Origin: Erythrobacter litoralis
GTDB lineage: Bacteria; Pseudomonadota; Alphaproteobacteria; Sphingomonadales; Sphingomonadaceae
Length of the DNA: 64,000 nt
Direction of reading: 5' to 3'
Assembly (NCBI RefSeq): GCF_001719165.1
Contig: NZ_CP017057.1
Coordinates: forward strand, 248,001-312,000
Shown here: in pieces, positions 53,202-61,575 of the stretch
How the letters are laid out: each line of letters opens with the position of its first letter
Position numbering within the stretch: the first letter of the stretch is position 1
Notes under the pieces: generated by a model
The model's database searches: none
Seen by the model: only the letters and a program-made list of their open reading frames with translations
Told to the model about the DNA's origin: nothing
Made by a program: the position numbers and the translations under genes

Positions 53202-53629
53202 AATGTCGAGTCTGCCAGATCGGCAACACTGTCATAGGCGAGACTGGCATAGATGTGATCTTCCCGCCCTCGCGAGATTATCGTGCGGACTGCGACCTGG
53301 GGATCATTCAGGCTCGAAACCAGCCTTTCGCTCGCTTGCCATGCTTGGGCCTCTCCCCCGGGTCGATATGTCGCGAAGATTGTCAATGTTGCCCGCGGGT
53401 CTCGCGGCTGGTCTCCTAGCCATTCGCGAAGCGTTGGGCCGCCCGCGATCGGACGATACAACGCCTGGGAGGCTGAGATTGTCGGCTTCTGGGAGCGCTC
53501 TCCTTCAGGGTTTCCGTCCGCGAATGATGACGGAAGAGCAGCCAAGGTCACGAGAAAGAGTATAAGGGCAAGATCGGCAAGGATCAGCTGCCACCCGTTC
53601 GCGTTCGGAATCAGCCGGCTCGGGCTCAT
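53198..53629 (-). CDS. Short ExbD/MotB-like membrane protein
   Basis: The 143-residue product has one N-terminal membrane span (WQLILADLALILFLVTLAAL) with Asp 19 inside it, as in the proton-carrying Asp of MotB and ExbD. A periplasmic part of about 100 residues follows but shows no OmpA-like wall-binding domain (for example REWLGDQPRDPRATLTIFAT). It overlaps the MotA-like gene by ATGA and the diguanylate cyclase stop by 4 bp. It is probably the partner of the MotA-like protein; function not established. Confidence 0.6.
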   Translation of the reverse strand: MSPSRLIPNANGWQLILADLALILFLVTLAALPSSFADGNPEGERSQKPTISASQALYRPIAGGPTLREWLGDQPRDPRATLTIFATYRPGGEAQAWQASERLVSSLNDPQVAVRTIISRGREDHIYASLAYDSVADLADSTF

Positions 53630-54297
53630 GCCACGCCCCGGATCTTTGGCTGCTTTGCAGCGGTAACCACTGGGCTGGTCAGCTGGCTTGCAAACCACTC
53701 CAACAGAGCGTCCCGCAAGCGGGCCTCGAGTTTTGCGCGTCGCTCGATCATGGCAGCGATTGGGAGGCAGATGAGATGCGCGAGCAGCACTCCGTAAAGT
53801 GTAGATGTCACCGCCGTGGCGATCGCGCTCATCGTTGTCTCGAGGGTGTTCACTGCTCCGGCTGGGGCAAGGTTGGTTATGCTGTACAGGGTCCCCACAA
53901 GCCCAAACATTGGAGCGAGTTCCGCGGCTACGACCAACACATTCGCTGCTTCGCTCATCCGAGCTTCGCTTGATTTCTGCTGCGCGGCTCGCATGCTGAA
54001 CATTGCCGAAGGCGAGCCGCTGCGCAGATAGCTTTCGAGCAGCCGCGCCAGTTCCGGATCCGGCGGTAGTGGGCTTTCGACAGCGAGAGGACCGGAATGC
54101 TCAATTGACCGCACAATGCGCGCAAGTGCGGCGCGGTTGCTCGCCTCATCGAAGTGCTTGTGGATTAGGGTGAACCCCGCATGGACTGCCCCGAATAGGT
54201 TCCGAAATCCGCACCTGGCTAGGCTTGCGAGGAGGGTTCCCGCTACCACGATCAGCAATGCCTCGCCGTCCAGCAATCGAGTGAGCTCGCTTGGCAC
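53626..54297 (-). CDS. MotA/TolQ/ExbB-like proton channel protein
   Basis: The 223-residue product has three hydrophobic segments, one near the N-terminus (LLIVVAGTLLASLARCGF) and two at the C-terminal half (VLVVAAELAPMFGLVGTLYS and TSTLYGVLLAHLICLPIAAM). The pair flanks the GLVGT-type motif typical of MotA/TolQ. A cytoplasmic domain of about 100 residues lies between. It is distinct from the complete motA at 62522. The GTG start has GGGAGAT about 9 bp upstream. It is followed by the ExbD-like gene. Confidence 0.75.
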   Translation of the reverse strand: MPSELTRLLDGEALLIVVAGTLLASLARCGFRNLFGAVHAGFTLIHKHFDEASNRAALARIVRSIEHSGPLAVESPLPPDPELARLLESYLRSGSPSAMFSMRAAQQKSSEARMSEAANVLVVAAELAPMFGLVGTLYSITNLAPAGAVNTLETTMSAIATAVTSTLYGVLLAHLICLPIAAMIERRAKLEARLRDALLEWFASQLTSPVVTAAKQPKIRGVA

Positions 54298-54499
54298 TGA
54301 CTTGGATCTCCCGGCTGACTATACTTAAAAGATAGAACGGGCAGGGAAGAGCCTGATTAAGGGATCGTGTCAGACGGCAATGCACGCTGCATAAGCCTGG
54401 CAAAAGATTTCCTTGGCACCGGCAAACAGTTGCCGGTCATTGCGTTCTCAATATCTCATGGACCAACGCCTAGGCTTCTTCTGAAGCCAGCAATTGATT

Positions 54500-54515
54500 T
54501 GGCACGCTTCGTGCA
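54500..54515 (+). promoter_or_regulatory. Sigma-54 promoter of the flgB operon
   Basis: TGGCACG-cttc-GTGCA has the -24 GG (54501-54502) and -12 GC (54513-54514) at 10-bp spacing, with one base change in the -12 box. Transcription would begin near 54526, about 57 bp before the flgB ATG, and could run through flgL and motAB. Confidence 0.8.
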
Positions 54516-54582
54516 TCCTCCTTCACCGCTGGAGGCACCTTCGGCACCGAGACCGCAATCTAGCTCGAAAAGGCTTCTTGCC

Positions 54583-54936
54583 ATGAGTGAACAAATCTTT
54601 GGTATTCACGGCGCAGCGCTAGAATTGCGTTCGCAACGCATGGGCGTGCTTGCGTCCAACATCGCGAATGCTGCAACGCCCGGCTACAAGGCGCGCGATA
54701 TTGACTTTAACGCCGCGCTTGAGGCCCGGATGTTGCGTCAGCGAGGAACTTCGACGGAAGTTTCTGGTCCGGCTCTCGTCTATCGAAGCCCAACAATGCC
54801 TGCGCTTGACGGGAATACCGTGGAGCTGGGGCGCGAACAGGTTGCTTTCGCCGAGAACGCATTGGCTTACAGCGCAACGCTGTCCTTTGTTCAGGGCAAG
54901 GTTAACACGATCACTCGCGCGCTGAAGGGCGAATAA
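54583..54936 (+). CDS. flgB: Flagellar basal-body rod protein FlgB
   Basis: The 117-residue proximal rod protein has the rod/hook N-terminal motif LRSQRMGVLASNIANAATPG YKARDIDF (split here) and the C-terminal helix ENALAYSATLSFVQGKVNTI. Length is slightly short for FlgB. It is the first gene of a long rightward operon and lies 2 bp before flgC. Confidence 0.92.
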   Translation: MSEQIFGIHGAALELRSQRMGVLASNIANAATPGYKARDIDFNAALEARMLRQRGTSTEVSGPALVYRSPTMPALDGNTVELGREQVAFAENALAYSATLSFVQGKVNTITRALKGE

Positions 54937-54938
54937 CG

Positions 54939-55349
54939 ATGCCAGATCGTGCCCCCATGACCCTGTTCTCGCTGACCGAACGCGCCATGCAAGCTCAGAT
55001 GGTGCGAATGAACGTGGCTACGTCCAATCTCGCCAATGCCGGGTCAGTGTCGAGCACTGAGGATGGCGCCTACCGGCCAATCCGCGCCGTCTTTGCAACG
55101 GAACTCGACCGCGCTTCGGGTTTGGCAAGTGTGACCAGCAGTGAACTCGTGCGCTCGGAAGTTGCACCGACAAGACGATATGACCCAGCTCACCCTCTCG
55201 CTGACGCCGACGGCCATGTCTGGGAAGCACCGGTGGATGAGAGCGCAGAGATGGTCGAGATCATGGAAAGTGCGCGTCAGTATCAGAATCTCGTGCAGGC
55301 GCTGCAGACCGCCAAGCAGCTGATGCTCGAAACACTCAGGAGCAATTGA
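54939..55349 (+). CDS. flgC: Flagellar basal-body rod protein FlgC
   Basis: The 136-residue product has the N-terminal rod motif MVRMNVATSNLANAGSVSST, the FlgC-typical central part YDPAHPLADADGHVWEAP and the C-terminal EMVEIMESARQYQNLVQALQ. This is the normal length. It is the second proximal rod protein of the flgB-led operon. Confidence 0.94.
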   Translation: MPDRAPMTLFSLTERAMQAQMVRMNVATSNLANAGSVSSTEDGAYRPIRAVFATELDRASGLASVTSSELVRSEVAPTRRYDPAHPLADADGHVWEAPVDESAEMVEIMESARQYQNLVQALQTAKQLMLETLRSN

Positions 55350-55351
55350 TC

Positions 55352-55651
55352 ATGAATACTGTGAACTCGCAGACATCCAATCCAGTGCTCGATCGGCTAA
55401 ATACGCCGTCCCGACTTTCCGGTGCGGGGGGTCTGGGCTCGCTCGATCAAGCGGATTTCATGCGCCTTCTTACGACTCAGTTATCGTTTCAGGATCCGCT
55501 TGAGCCGGTCAACAATGAAGCGATGCTGGCACAGATGGCGCAGTTCTCAACACTCGCTGCGACGAGCGAATCCACTGCGACCCTCGATGAAATTTCCGCC
55601 AAGCTCGACCGATTGATTGAGGTGCAAAGCGGAACCGGTCGAATGCCTTGA
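55352..55651 (+). CDS. flgD: Short flagellar hook-capping protein FlgD
   Basis: The 99-residue product contains only the conserved N-terminal FlgD segment: LGSLDQADFMRLLTTQLSFQ, DPLEPVNNEAMLAQMAQFST, and a short helix to LDRLIEVQSGTGRMP. Usual FlgD proteins are 200 residues or more, with a C-terminal Tudor/Fn3-like cap domain that is missing here. AGGAG lies 9 bp before the ATG. No frameshifted C-terminal part is seen before flgE, so this is a genuinely short protein. Confidence 0.88.
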   Translation: MNTVNSQTSNPVLDRLNTPSRLSGAGGLGSLDQADFMRLLTTQLSFQDPLEPVNNEAMLAQMAQFSTLAATSESTATLDEISAKLDRLIEVQSGTGRMP

Positions 55652-55694
55652 GTTCCCAAGCCCTGAAACAAGTTGCAGCAAAGGACGAAAACTG

Positions 55695-56507
55695 ATGTCT
55701 TTCTTCACCTCTCTTAGCGGCCTCAAGAACGCCGAAACCGACCTGCGGGTCATCGCCCATAACATCGCCAATGCAGAGACTGTCGGCTTCAAGAAGAGTT
55801 CGGCCCAGTTCGCGGACCTCGTAGCGTCCGGTTCGAACACCGATCCGCGCCGTACCGCCGGCATCGGGGCGACAGTTTCCGCGATCACGCAGGACTTCGC
55901 ACTCGGGCCGATTGAACAAACTGGCCGCAGCCTCGACCTCGCGATCAATGGTGACGGCTTTCTCGCTTTTGCTAACCCCGTCTCTGGAGATCTCAGCTTT
56001 ACCCGCAACGGCAATTTGCAGATCTCGGCAACTGGCGCAGTACAGGACTCGCTTGGAAGCCAGCTGCAGGCTTTCCCCGTTGATGCAGCCGGAAATCCGA
56101 CTGCAGCAGTGCCGGTCGACGTCACGGTGCCCTTGACCAATGCAGCGGGTTCCGCGCTCGCCAATGTCACTATCAACGGCCGAGGTACCATAAATGCAGC
56201 TTATGCCGATGGCACCGCGGTTGCGGTAGGACAGGTGGCGTTGGCCACTTTTGCCTCTCCTACAGGCCTGCGAGCCGTTGGGCAGACGAAATGGGAAGCC
56301 TCGGGCGACTCCGGAGCCCCGGCTTTCGGGAACCCTGGAATTGGGAATTATGGCGACTTGATCAGCGGAGCACTCGAGCGTTCGAACGTCGATCTCGCCG
56401 AGGAAATGGTTGGTCTATTGACTGCTCAACGCAACTTCCAGGCGAACGCTCGAGCGATCGATACGGCGACCACGATATCGCAGACTGTCATCAATCTCCA
56501 GCGATGA
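55695..56507 (+). CDS. flgE: Flagellar hook protein FlgE (compact form)
   Basis: The 270-residue product has the axial N-terminal motif SLSGLKNAETDLRVIAHNIA NAET (split here), the FlgE/F/G central region GRSLDLAINGDGFLAFANPV and SFTRNGNLQISATGA, and the C-terminal helix ERSNVDLAEEMVGLLTAQRN. It is much shorter than typical FlgE (400 or more), leaving little beyond the D1 core. Position after flgD argues for FlgE, although by size it resembles FlgG. Confidence 0.85.
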   Translation: MSFFTSLSGLKNAETDLRVIAHNIANAETVGFKKSSAQFADLVASGSNTDPRRTAGIGATVSAITQDFALGPIEQTGRSLDLAINGDGFLAFANPVSGDLSFTRNGNLQISATGAVQDSLGSQLQAFPVDAAGNPTAAVPVDVTVPLTNAAGSALANVTINGRGTINAAYADGTAVAVGQVALATFASPTGLRAVGQTKWEASGDSGAPAFGNPGIGNYGDLISGALERSNVDLAEEMVGLLTAQRNFQANARAIDTATTISQTVINLQR

Positions 56508-56517
56508 GCACTGACTG

Positions 56518-57258
56518 ATGGACCGGATGATCTATACCGCGCTGACTTCGATGAACGCTGCAATGGACCGGCAGCGGGCCGTCGCGAACAACCTTGCGAA
56601 TGCTTCCACACCGGGCTTTCGACAGGAGCTTTTCGCCGTCACGCCGGCGACATTAAAGGACGGCTCCATCGAGGCGCGAGCCATGGCGCGTGGCCTTGTG
56701 CGCGGCGCCGACCTAACTACGGCGCGGGTAATTCCCACGGGTCGCCCCCTCGACATTGCCGTGCAGGGCAACGCCCTGATCGCCCTGCAAGGGCCGGCAG
56801 GAGAGGTTTATTCACGCCGGGGAGACTTGAGTGTGGCGGCCTCAGGCGTGCTGGAGAATGGCGATGGGCTCCCGGTGTTGGGGGAGGGAGGTGGTCCGAT
56901 TTCCGTACCTGCCGGTTTCAGCATAGCCGTTGCAGGTGATGGCACGATCCTCGCGAATGATCCGGCGGCTCCACGCGAACCGGCACAGGTTCTTGACCGG
57001 ATCAAGCTCGTTTCACCTGAGGGTAGCCAGATTGCGAAAGGCGTCGATAGCTTTCTGAAAGTACCAAATGGCGGGGTTCTGCCGCCTGACCCAACTGCGC
57101 GCGTGACCCCCGGGTCTCTCGAACAATCCAACGTCGAAACAGCAGAAACCTTGGTCCAAATGATCGACGCGCAGCGCGCGTTCGAGCAGCGTGCCAAGAT
57201 CATCCGCACCGCCAATGATCTCGATGAAGCCAGCAGCCGCCTGATGGGCCTGCGGTGA
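56518..57258 (+). CDS. flgF: Flagellar basal-body rod protein FlgF
   Basis: The 246-residue product has the axial motif RQRAVANNLANASTPGFRQE, the FlgF-like RPLDIAVQGNALIALQGPAG with YSRRGDLSVAASG, and the C-terminal LEQSNVETAETLVQMIDAQR. This is the normal length for the proximal part of the distal rod. It sits between flgE and flgG, as is standard. Confidence 0.93.
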   Translation: MDRMIYTALTSMNAAMDRQRAVANNLANASTPGFRQELFAVTPATLKDGSIEARAMARGLVRGADLTTARVIPTGRPLDIAVQGNALIALQGPAGEVYSRRGDLSVAASGVLENGDGLPVLGEGGGPISVPAGFSIAVAGDGTILANDPAAPREPAQVLDRIKLVSPEGSQIAKGVDSFLKVPNGGVLPPDPTARVTPGSLEQSNVETAETLVQMIDAQRAFEQRAKIIRTANDLDEASSRLMGLR

Positions 57259-57282
57259 TAATAAGATTCAGGAGCTAGTCCA

Positions 57283-58074
57283 ATGCCTACTTCCGCTCTC
57301 CATGTCGCTCGGACTGGGCTCGAAGCCCAAGACGCGCGGATGCGCGTCATCGCCAACAACCTTGCCAATATCGGTACCACTGGCTTCAAGCGTGACCGGG
57401 CCGATTTCGCGACGCTCGCCTACCAGGAACAACGTATTGCAGGCCAACAATCTACCGGGCAGACTGCCTTCGCCGTCGGCTTGAACCTTGGTACGGGCGT
57501 TCAGATCCAAGGTACAACTCGAATTGAAACTCAGGGGACGCTCAACGGAACGGGCAATTCGCTTGACCTTGCGCTCGACGGACCAGGCTACTTTCAAGTC
57601 GAGCTTCCCCCTGGCGGACAGATCGCATTCACCCGAGCAGGAAACTTTACTCTATCTGTTGAGGGTCAGCTCATCACCTCCCAAGGTTATGCGGTTCAAC
57701 CTCCGGTCCAAGTCCCGCAAGGCGCCCAGTCGATCTCCATTGCGCCCGATGGCACCATCAGCGCTGTCACTGCCCAAGACCCTGCTCCAGTGCAGCTTGG
57801 ACAGCTCACTTTGGCAAGCTTTGTAAACCCCGCCGGCTTGCGGGCGATTGGTGATAACTTCCTGATTGAGACTGCGGCAAGCGGACCCGCCGAAATCGGT
57901 TTGGCAGGGGAAAATGGACGGGGCCAGGTACGTCAGGGAATGCTCGAGGGCTCTAATGTCAACGTCGTCGAGGAGCTCGTCGAGATGATCGAAGCGCAGC
58001 GCGCCTATGAAATAAACTCCAAGATGGTCAGCGCAGTCGACGAGATGCTGCGCAATGCCAACCAGACTTTGTGA
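57283..58074 (+). CDS. flgG: Flagellar distal rod protein FlgG
   Basis: The 263-residue product has the N-terminal motif MRVIANNLANIGTTGFKRDR, the TGNSLDLALDGPGYFQVELP core, FTRAGNFTLSVEGQLITSQG, and the C-terminal GSNVNVVEELVEMIEAQRAY. Length is typical of FlgG. AGGAGCTAGTCC precedes the ATG. It is followed at once by flgH. Confidence 0.95.
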   Translation: MPTSALHVARTGLEAQDARMRVIANNLANIGTTGFKRDRADFATLAYQEQRIAGQQSTGQTAFAVGLNLGTGVQIQGTTRIETQGTLNGTGNSLDLALDGPGYFQVELPPGGQIAFTRAGNFTLSVEGQLITSQGYAVQPPVQVPQGAQSISIAPDGTISAVTAQDPAPVQLGQLTLASFVNPAGLRAIGDNFLIETAASGPAEIGLAGENGRGQVRQGMLEGSNVNVVEELVEMIEAQRAYEINSKMVSAVDEMLRNANQTL

Positions 58075-58088
58075 GGAAGAGCCCGATC

Positions 58089-58793
58089 ATGGACCTGCGC
58101 ACGCTTCTAGTATCTCCACTACTGCTTTTCGCGGCTGCCTGTATGGGAGCCGGTTCTGGCCCACAACCGGGGTTTGTGGCACCACCCCCGCCAGGGGTGC
58201 CGACAGTCGTCGCCACGGCCGGTGGTGCGTCCTTCACTGTGCCCAGGCCAACCGGAAGTGCAGGCGCGATACTCCAGACCGGGTCCGGATATTCCGGACT
58301 GCATACTGGCACCCGTGCCCGAATGCTCGGAGACATGCTGACCATCGTGTTGGTTGAGAATACCTCAACCCAGAAAAGCACGGCAGGCCAGACTGACCGC
58401 GGCGGAAGCTTCTCGATCACCCCCCCGGTCTCCGGGCCGCTCGACTTCCTAAACCCCGAAGCCCTTAAAGCTGCGAGCGAAGGGACGTTCAGAGGAGGAG
58501 GGAGTGCTTCGCAACGCAGCCGCCTTTCCGGCGCAGTCGCAGTGACCATCGCAGCGATTTACCCCAATGGAACGGCTGAAGTGGTGGGAGAAAAGCAAAT
58601 GTCGTTGAGCCAAGGAGATGAGTGGATTCAATTCGCCGGGCGTATTCGCCTGATCGATATCGACAGCGACAACCGCCTCTCGTCGGCGCAGGTCGCGAAT
58701 GCCCGGATCATCTACTCGGGCAAGGGCGCCGTTCAGCAAGCGAGCAGACCAGGATGGCTGTCTCGCTTCTTTAATTTCATTTCGCCTTTGTGA
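58089..58793 (+). CDS. flgH: Flagellar L-ring lipoprotein FlgH
   Basis: The 234-residue lipoprotein has a signal with lipobox (LLLFAAAC), then ARMLGDMLTIVLVENTSTQK, VAVTIAAIYPNGTAEVVGEK, and SSAQVANARIIYSGKGAVQQ. It forms the L ring in the outer membrane. ATG 58089 is chosen because the lipoprotein signal starts there and GAGGAAGA lies about 8 bp upstream. Confidence 0.94.
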   Translation: MDLRTLLVSPLLLFAAACMGAGSGPQPGFVAPPPPGVPTVVATAGGASFTVPRPTGSAGAILQTGSGYSGLHTGTRARMLGDMLTIVLVENTSTQKSTAGQTDRGGSFSITPPVSGPLDFLNPEALKAASEGTFRGGGSASQRSRLSGAVAVTIAAIYPNGTAEVVGEKQMSLSQGDEWIQFAGRIRLIDIDSDNRLSSAQVANARIIYSGKGAVQQASRPGWLSRFFNFISPL

Positions 58794-58812
58794 TGGTTCC
58801 GGGAGAAAGCTC

Positions 58813-59919
58813 GTGAAGATTACTCGATCCGTGATGGCACTACTGGCAGTGCTGGTTGCAGCCCTGCTCCCGGCTGCCGCCGCAGCAGAGCGGATTCGCG
58901 ACGTCGGCGAGTTTGAAGGCCTCCGCGCGAACCAGCTCACCGGCTACGGGGTGGTTGTGGGCCTTCAAGGCACCGGTGATGACAACCTCGCTTATGTAAC
59001 CGAGGCAATGCGAGGTGTTTCGGGCCGATTGGGCCTTCAGCTTCCTCCAGGGGTAAGCCCCAATCTCCGCAACGCAGCAGCGGTAATCATTACCGCCGAA
59101 CTGCCGGCATTTGCGAAGCCTGGTCAGCGCATCGACATCACTGTCTCCACCCTCGGTCAAGCCCGCAGTCTGCGTGGCGGCGCCCTGGTGCTGGCGCCTC
59201 TCTACGGGGCGGATGGGCAGATCTACGCGATGGCACAGGGCAATGTGGCCGTGGGCGGTCTCGGAGTGACGGGGCGTGACGGATCGCAACTCACAGTCAA
59301 TGTCTCAACAGTAGGGAGAATCGCAGACGGAGCCACAGTCGAGCGAGCGGTCTCGACCGGGTTCGATCGCGAAGGGAGTCTACGCTTTAACCTTCACCAA
59401 GCCGACTTTCTCACCGCTTCGCGCGTTCGCGACGCGATCAACCAACGCTTTCCAGGCACTGCACGGATCGCTGATGGAGTGAGCATCGAGCTCGCGCTGC
59501 CGTTTGGAAACGATATTCGTTCGGCGCTGATGGCCGAGATAGAAATGTTGCCGGTAACCCCGGCCCCTGTTGCGGCGCGGGTGATCGTCAACAGTCGGAC
59601 CGGAACGGTCGTGATCAACGAGGCAGTCCGTCTGTCGCCAGCAGCGGTGAGTCACGGCAAGCTGGTCATCCGGATTGACGAAGATCCCGTGGTGGTTCAG
59701 CCGGAGCCTTTCAGCCTTGGCCGTACTGCAGTGGAACCCTCGAGCGATATCAGCGTCACCGAGCGATCAGATCGGGTCGCGCTGATGCCGGGTGCTGCCT
59801 CGCTTTCCGAGATTGTCGATGCTCTCAATCTGTTGGGCGTGGGCGCTGCAGACCTCGTAGTCATCCTCGAAAGCCTCAAGCAAGCCGGGGCGCTCCAGGC
59901 GGAAATGGTAGTGCTGTGA
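58813..59919 (+). CDS. flgI: Flagellar P-ring protein FlgI
   Basis: The 368-residue exported protein has a signal peptide (VMALLAVLVAALLPAAAAAE), RIRDVGEFEGLRANQLTGYG, VVGLQGTGDDN, and AARVIVNSRTGTVVINEAVR. It forms the periplasmic P ring with help from FlgA. The GTG start at 58813 has GGGAGAAAG upstream; the frame is open further 5' only through flgH. Its stop overlaps the flgJ GTG. Confidence 0.95.
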   Translation: MKITRSVMALLAVLVAALLPAAAAAERIRDVGEFEGLRANQLTGYGVVVGLQGTGDDNLAYVTEAMRGVSGRLGLQLPPGVSPNLRNAAAVIITAELPAFAKPGQRIDITVSTLGQARSLRGGALVLAPLYGADGQIYAMAQGNVAVGGLGVTGRDGSQLTVNVSTVGRIADGATVERAVSTGFDREGSLRFNLHQADFLTASRVRDAINQRFPGTARIADGVSIELALPFGNDIRSALMAEIEMLPVTPAPVAARVIVNSRTGTVVINEAVRLSPAAVSHGKLVIRIDEDPVVVQPEPFSLGRTAVEPSSDISVTERSDRVALMPGAASLSEIVDALNLLGVGAADLVVILESLKQAGALQAEMVVL

Positions 59920-60218
59920 TCATCTCTCGCGCCCTTCCATCTGCTGGCAGTCCAGAAGCCACCATTTCGCCTGAACGCGCGGAGCTGCGCAAGGCGGCCG
60001 AGGGTTTCGAGGCAATCATGCTGCGACGAATGCTCGAAACGGCGCGGGCCGCGAGCTTTACGGAGGACACCCCCCTTACTGGGGGCGGGCTCCGGCAGTT
60101 CGAGAAGATGCGCGATGAGCACTTTGCTGAGATCGCGGCAGCATCTGGGAGCTTCGGATTAGCCCGGAGCATCGAGGCGCAGCTGGCACGATATATCGAA
60201 GAGAAGGGAGATTCGTAA
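59916..60218 (+). CDS. flgJ: Rod-binding protein FlgJ (N-terminal domain only)
   Basis: The 100-residue product is the rod-capping half of FlgJ: ELRKAAEGFEAIMLRRMLET and EKMRDEHFAEIAAASGSFGL. The C-terminal muramidase domain found in enterobacteria is absent, as in many alphaproteobacteria that use a separate transglycosylase. The GTG start overlaps the flgI stop and its stop overlaps the flgK ATG. Confidence 0.9.
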   Translation: MIISRALPSAGSPEATISPERAELRKAAEGFEAIMLRRMLETARAASFTEDTPLTGGGLRQFEKMRDEHFAEIAAASGSFGLARSIEAQLARYIEEKGDS

Positions 60219-61558
60219 TGCCGACCGCTCTCTTCTACATCGGGCGCAGCGGTTTGACTGCATCTCGCGCAAGCCTTGAGCTGACTGCTCAAAACGTCGC
60301 AAATGCGGCAAATCCAGATTATGCGAGGCGAACGCTAGGCCAGAGCGAGCTGGTCATGAGTGCCTCCATAGGACTCAACTCCTCAAATTCGCTTGGTGGA
60401 GTCCGGATCGGCGGGATCGAACGCGCAGGCAGCGCTTTGGTGCAACGTCAGGCGCGCGACAGCGCTTCTGCATTAGCCAATGCATCGGCCGAGTATTCGG
60501 CAATGCGCGAGGCTGAAACCGCCTTGGAAAACTCGGGACTTTTCGATAACCTGGTTGACTTCGAAGCGGCGTTGGCACGCCTAGAAAGTGACCCCCTCAA
60601 CCCCGCCTTACGGGTCTCGGCGCTCGAGACTGCTCGCCAGCTCGCAGCAACTTTTGGCACTGCCGATAACGCTCTCGGCAATGCAAGACTGCTGACTGTA
60701 TCCGAAGCTGAGGCCGACTTGCTGAGTGTTCGGGGCTTTGCCGATGAACTGGCGAGAGTGAATCAAGATCTCGTTGCCGCTCAGGAAGGCACTGCTTCTA
60801 AAGCCGCGTTGCTCGACCAACGCGATGCAGCACTGCGCGGATTGGCAGAACAAATCGGTATTGTGCCCTCTTTTAATGCCAATGGCACGGTCGATGTCAC
60901 TTTGTCGGGGAGTCCCCCGGCGGCGCTTGTGCAAGGCGGTTCCGCAATTGGCTTTGACCTTTCCGTCGCGCCAGATGGTACTTTGTCATTTGAAGTGGAT
61001 GGGCAGCCGTATGTTCCCATGAGCGGTGCGATGGCTGGGCGCGCTGCGGCGCTCGGTGCAATCGCGAGCCTCCAGACGCAGTTGGATGGAATTGCAGTAT
61101 CGACCGTGTCACTCGTCAATGGCGCGCAGGGCACTGGGGTCGCTGCCGACGGCACACCCGGTCAGCCAATATTCGCAGGCACCGCCGCAGCCGACATAAC
61201 AATCGTCCTTGGATCGGGCGCAGGGATTGCAACCGCCACTGCTGGGGCTCCTGCCGGGAGCCGTGATACCACCAACTTGGGCGGTCTAATCACTGCGCTC
61301 GGCAATAGTACTGGGCCGACCGCCAGCGTTGATGCACTTCTGCTCGGTCTTTCGAGCAGAGTTGCAGGGCTTGACAGCCAGCGCGAGGGCTTGGGCATCG
61401 TTGCCGCTAGCGCCGAAGCGGAATTGCTGCGCGAGACTGGCGTCGATCTTGATGAGGAGGCGGCCAATCTGGTTCGCCTACAGCAAGCCTTCGAGGCCAA
61501 CGGGCGCGTCATACAGGTCGCCAGCGAGATCTTCGACGTTCTGTTGGGCTTGCGGTAA
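60218..61558 (+). CDS. flgK: Flagellar hook-associated protein 1, FlgK
   Basis: The 446-residue product has the axial N-terminus LYIGRSGLTASRASLELTAQ NVANAANPDYARRTL (split here) and the C-terminal LQQAFEANGRVIQVASEIFD. A middle part contains SLVNGAQGTGVAADGTPGQP. It is the first hook-filament junction protein. AAGGGAG is placed 7-8 bp before the ATG. Confidence 0.94.
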   Translation: MPTALFYIGRSGLTASRASLELTAQNVANAANPDYARRTLGQSELVMSASIGLNSSNSLGGVRIGGIERAGSALVQRQARDSASALANASAEYSAMREAETALENSGLFDNLVDFEAALARLESDPLNPALRVSALETARQLAATFGTADNALGNARLLTVSEAEADLLSVRGFADELARVNQDLVAAQEGTASKAALLDQRDAALRGLAEQIGIVPSFNANGTVDVTLSGSPPAALVQGGSAIGFDLSVAPDGTLSFEVDGQPYVPMSGAMAGRAAALGAIASLQTQLDGIAVSTVSLVNGAQGTGVAADGTPGQPIFAGTAAADITIVLGSGAGIATATAGAPAGSRDTTNLGGLITALGNSTGPTASVDALLLGLSSRVAGLDSQREGLGIVAASAEAELLRETGVDLDEEAANLVRLQQAFEANGRVIQVASEIFDVLLGLR

Positions 61559-61575
61559 GTGAAGGGACCCTACTC

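Noticed and set aside
54416..54440. TTGGCACCGGC ... TTGCCGG considered as another sigma-54 site
   Set aside because: The GG and GC elements are too far apart; the 54500-54515 site has exact spacing.
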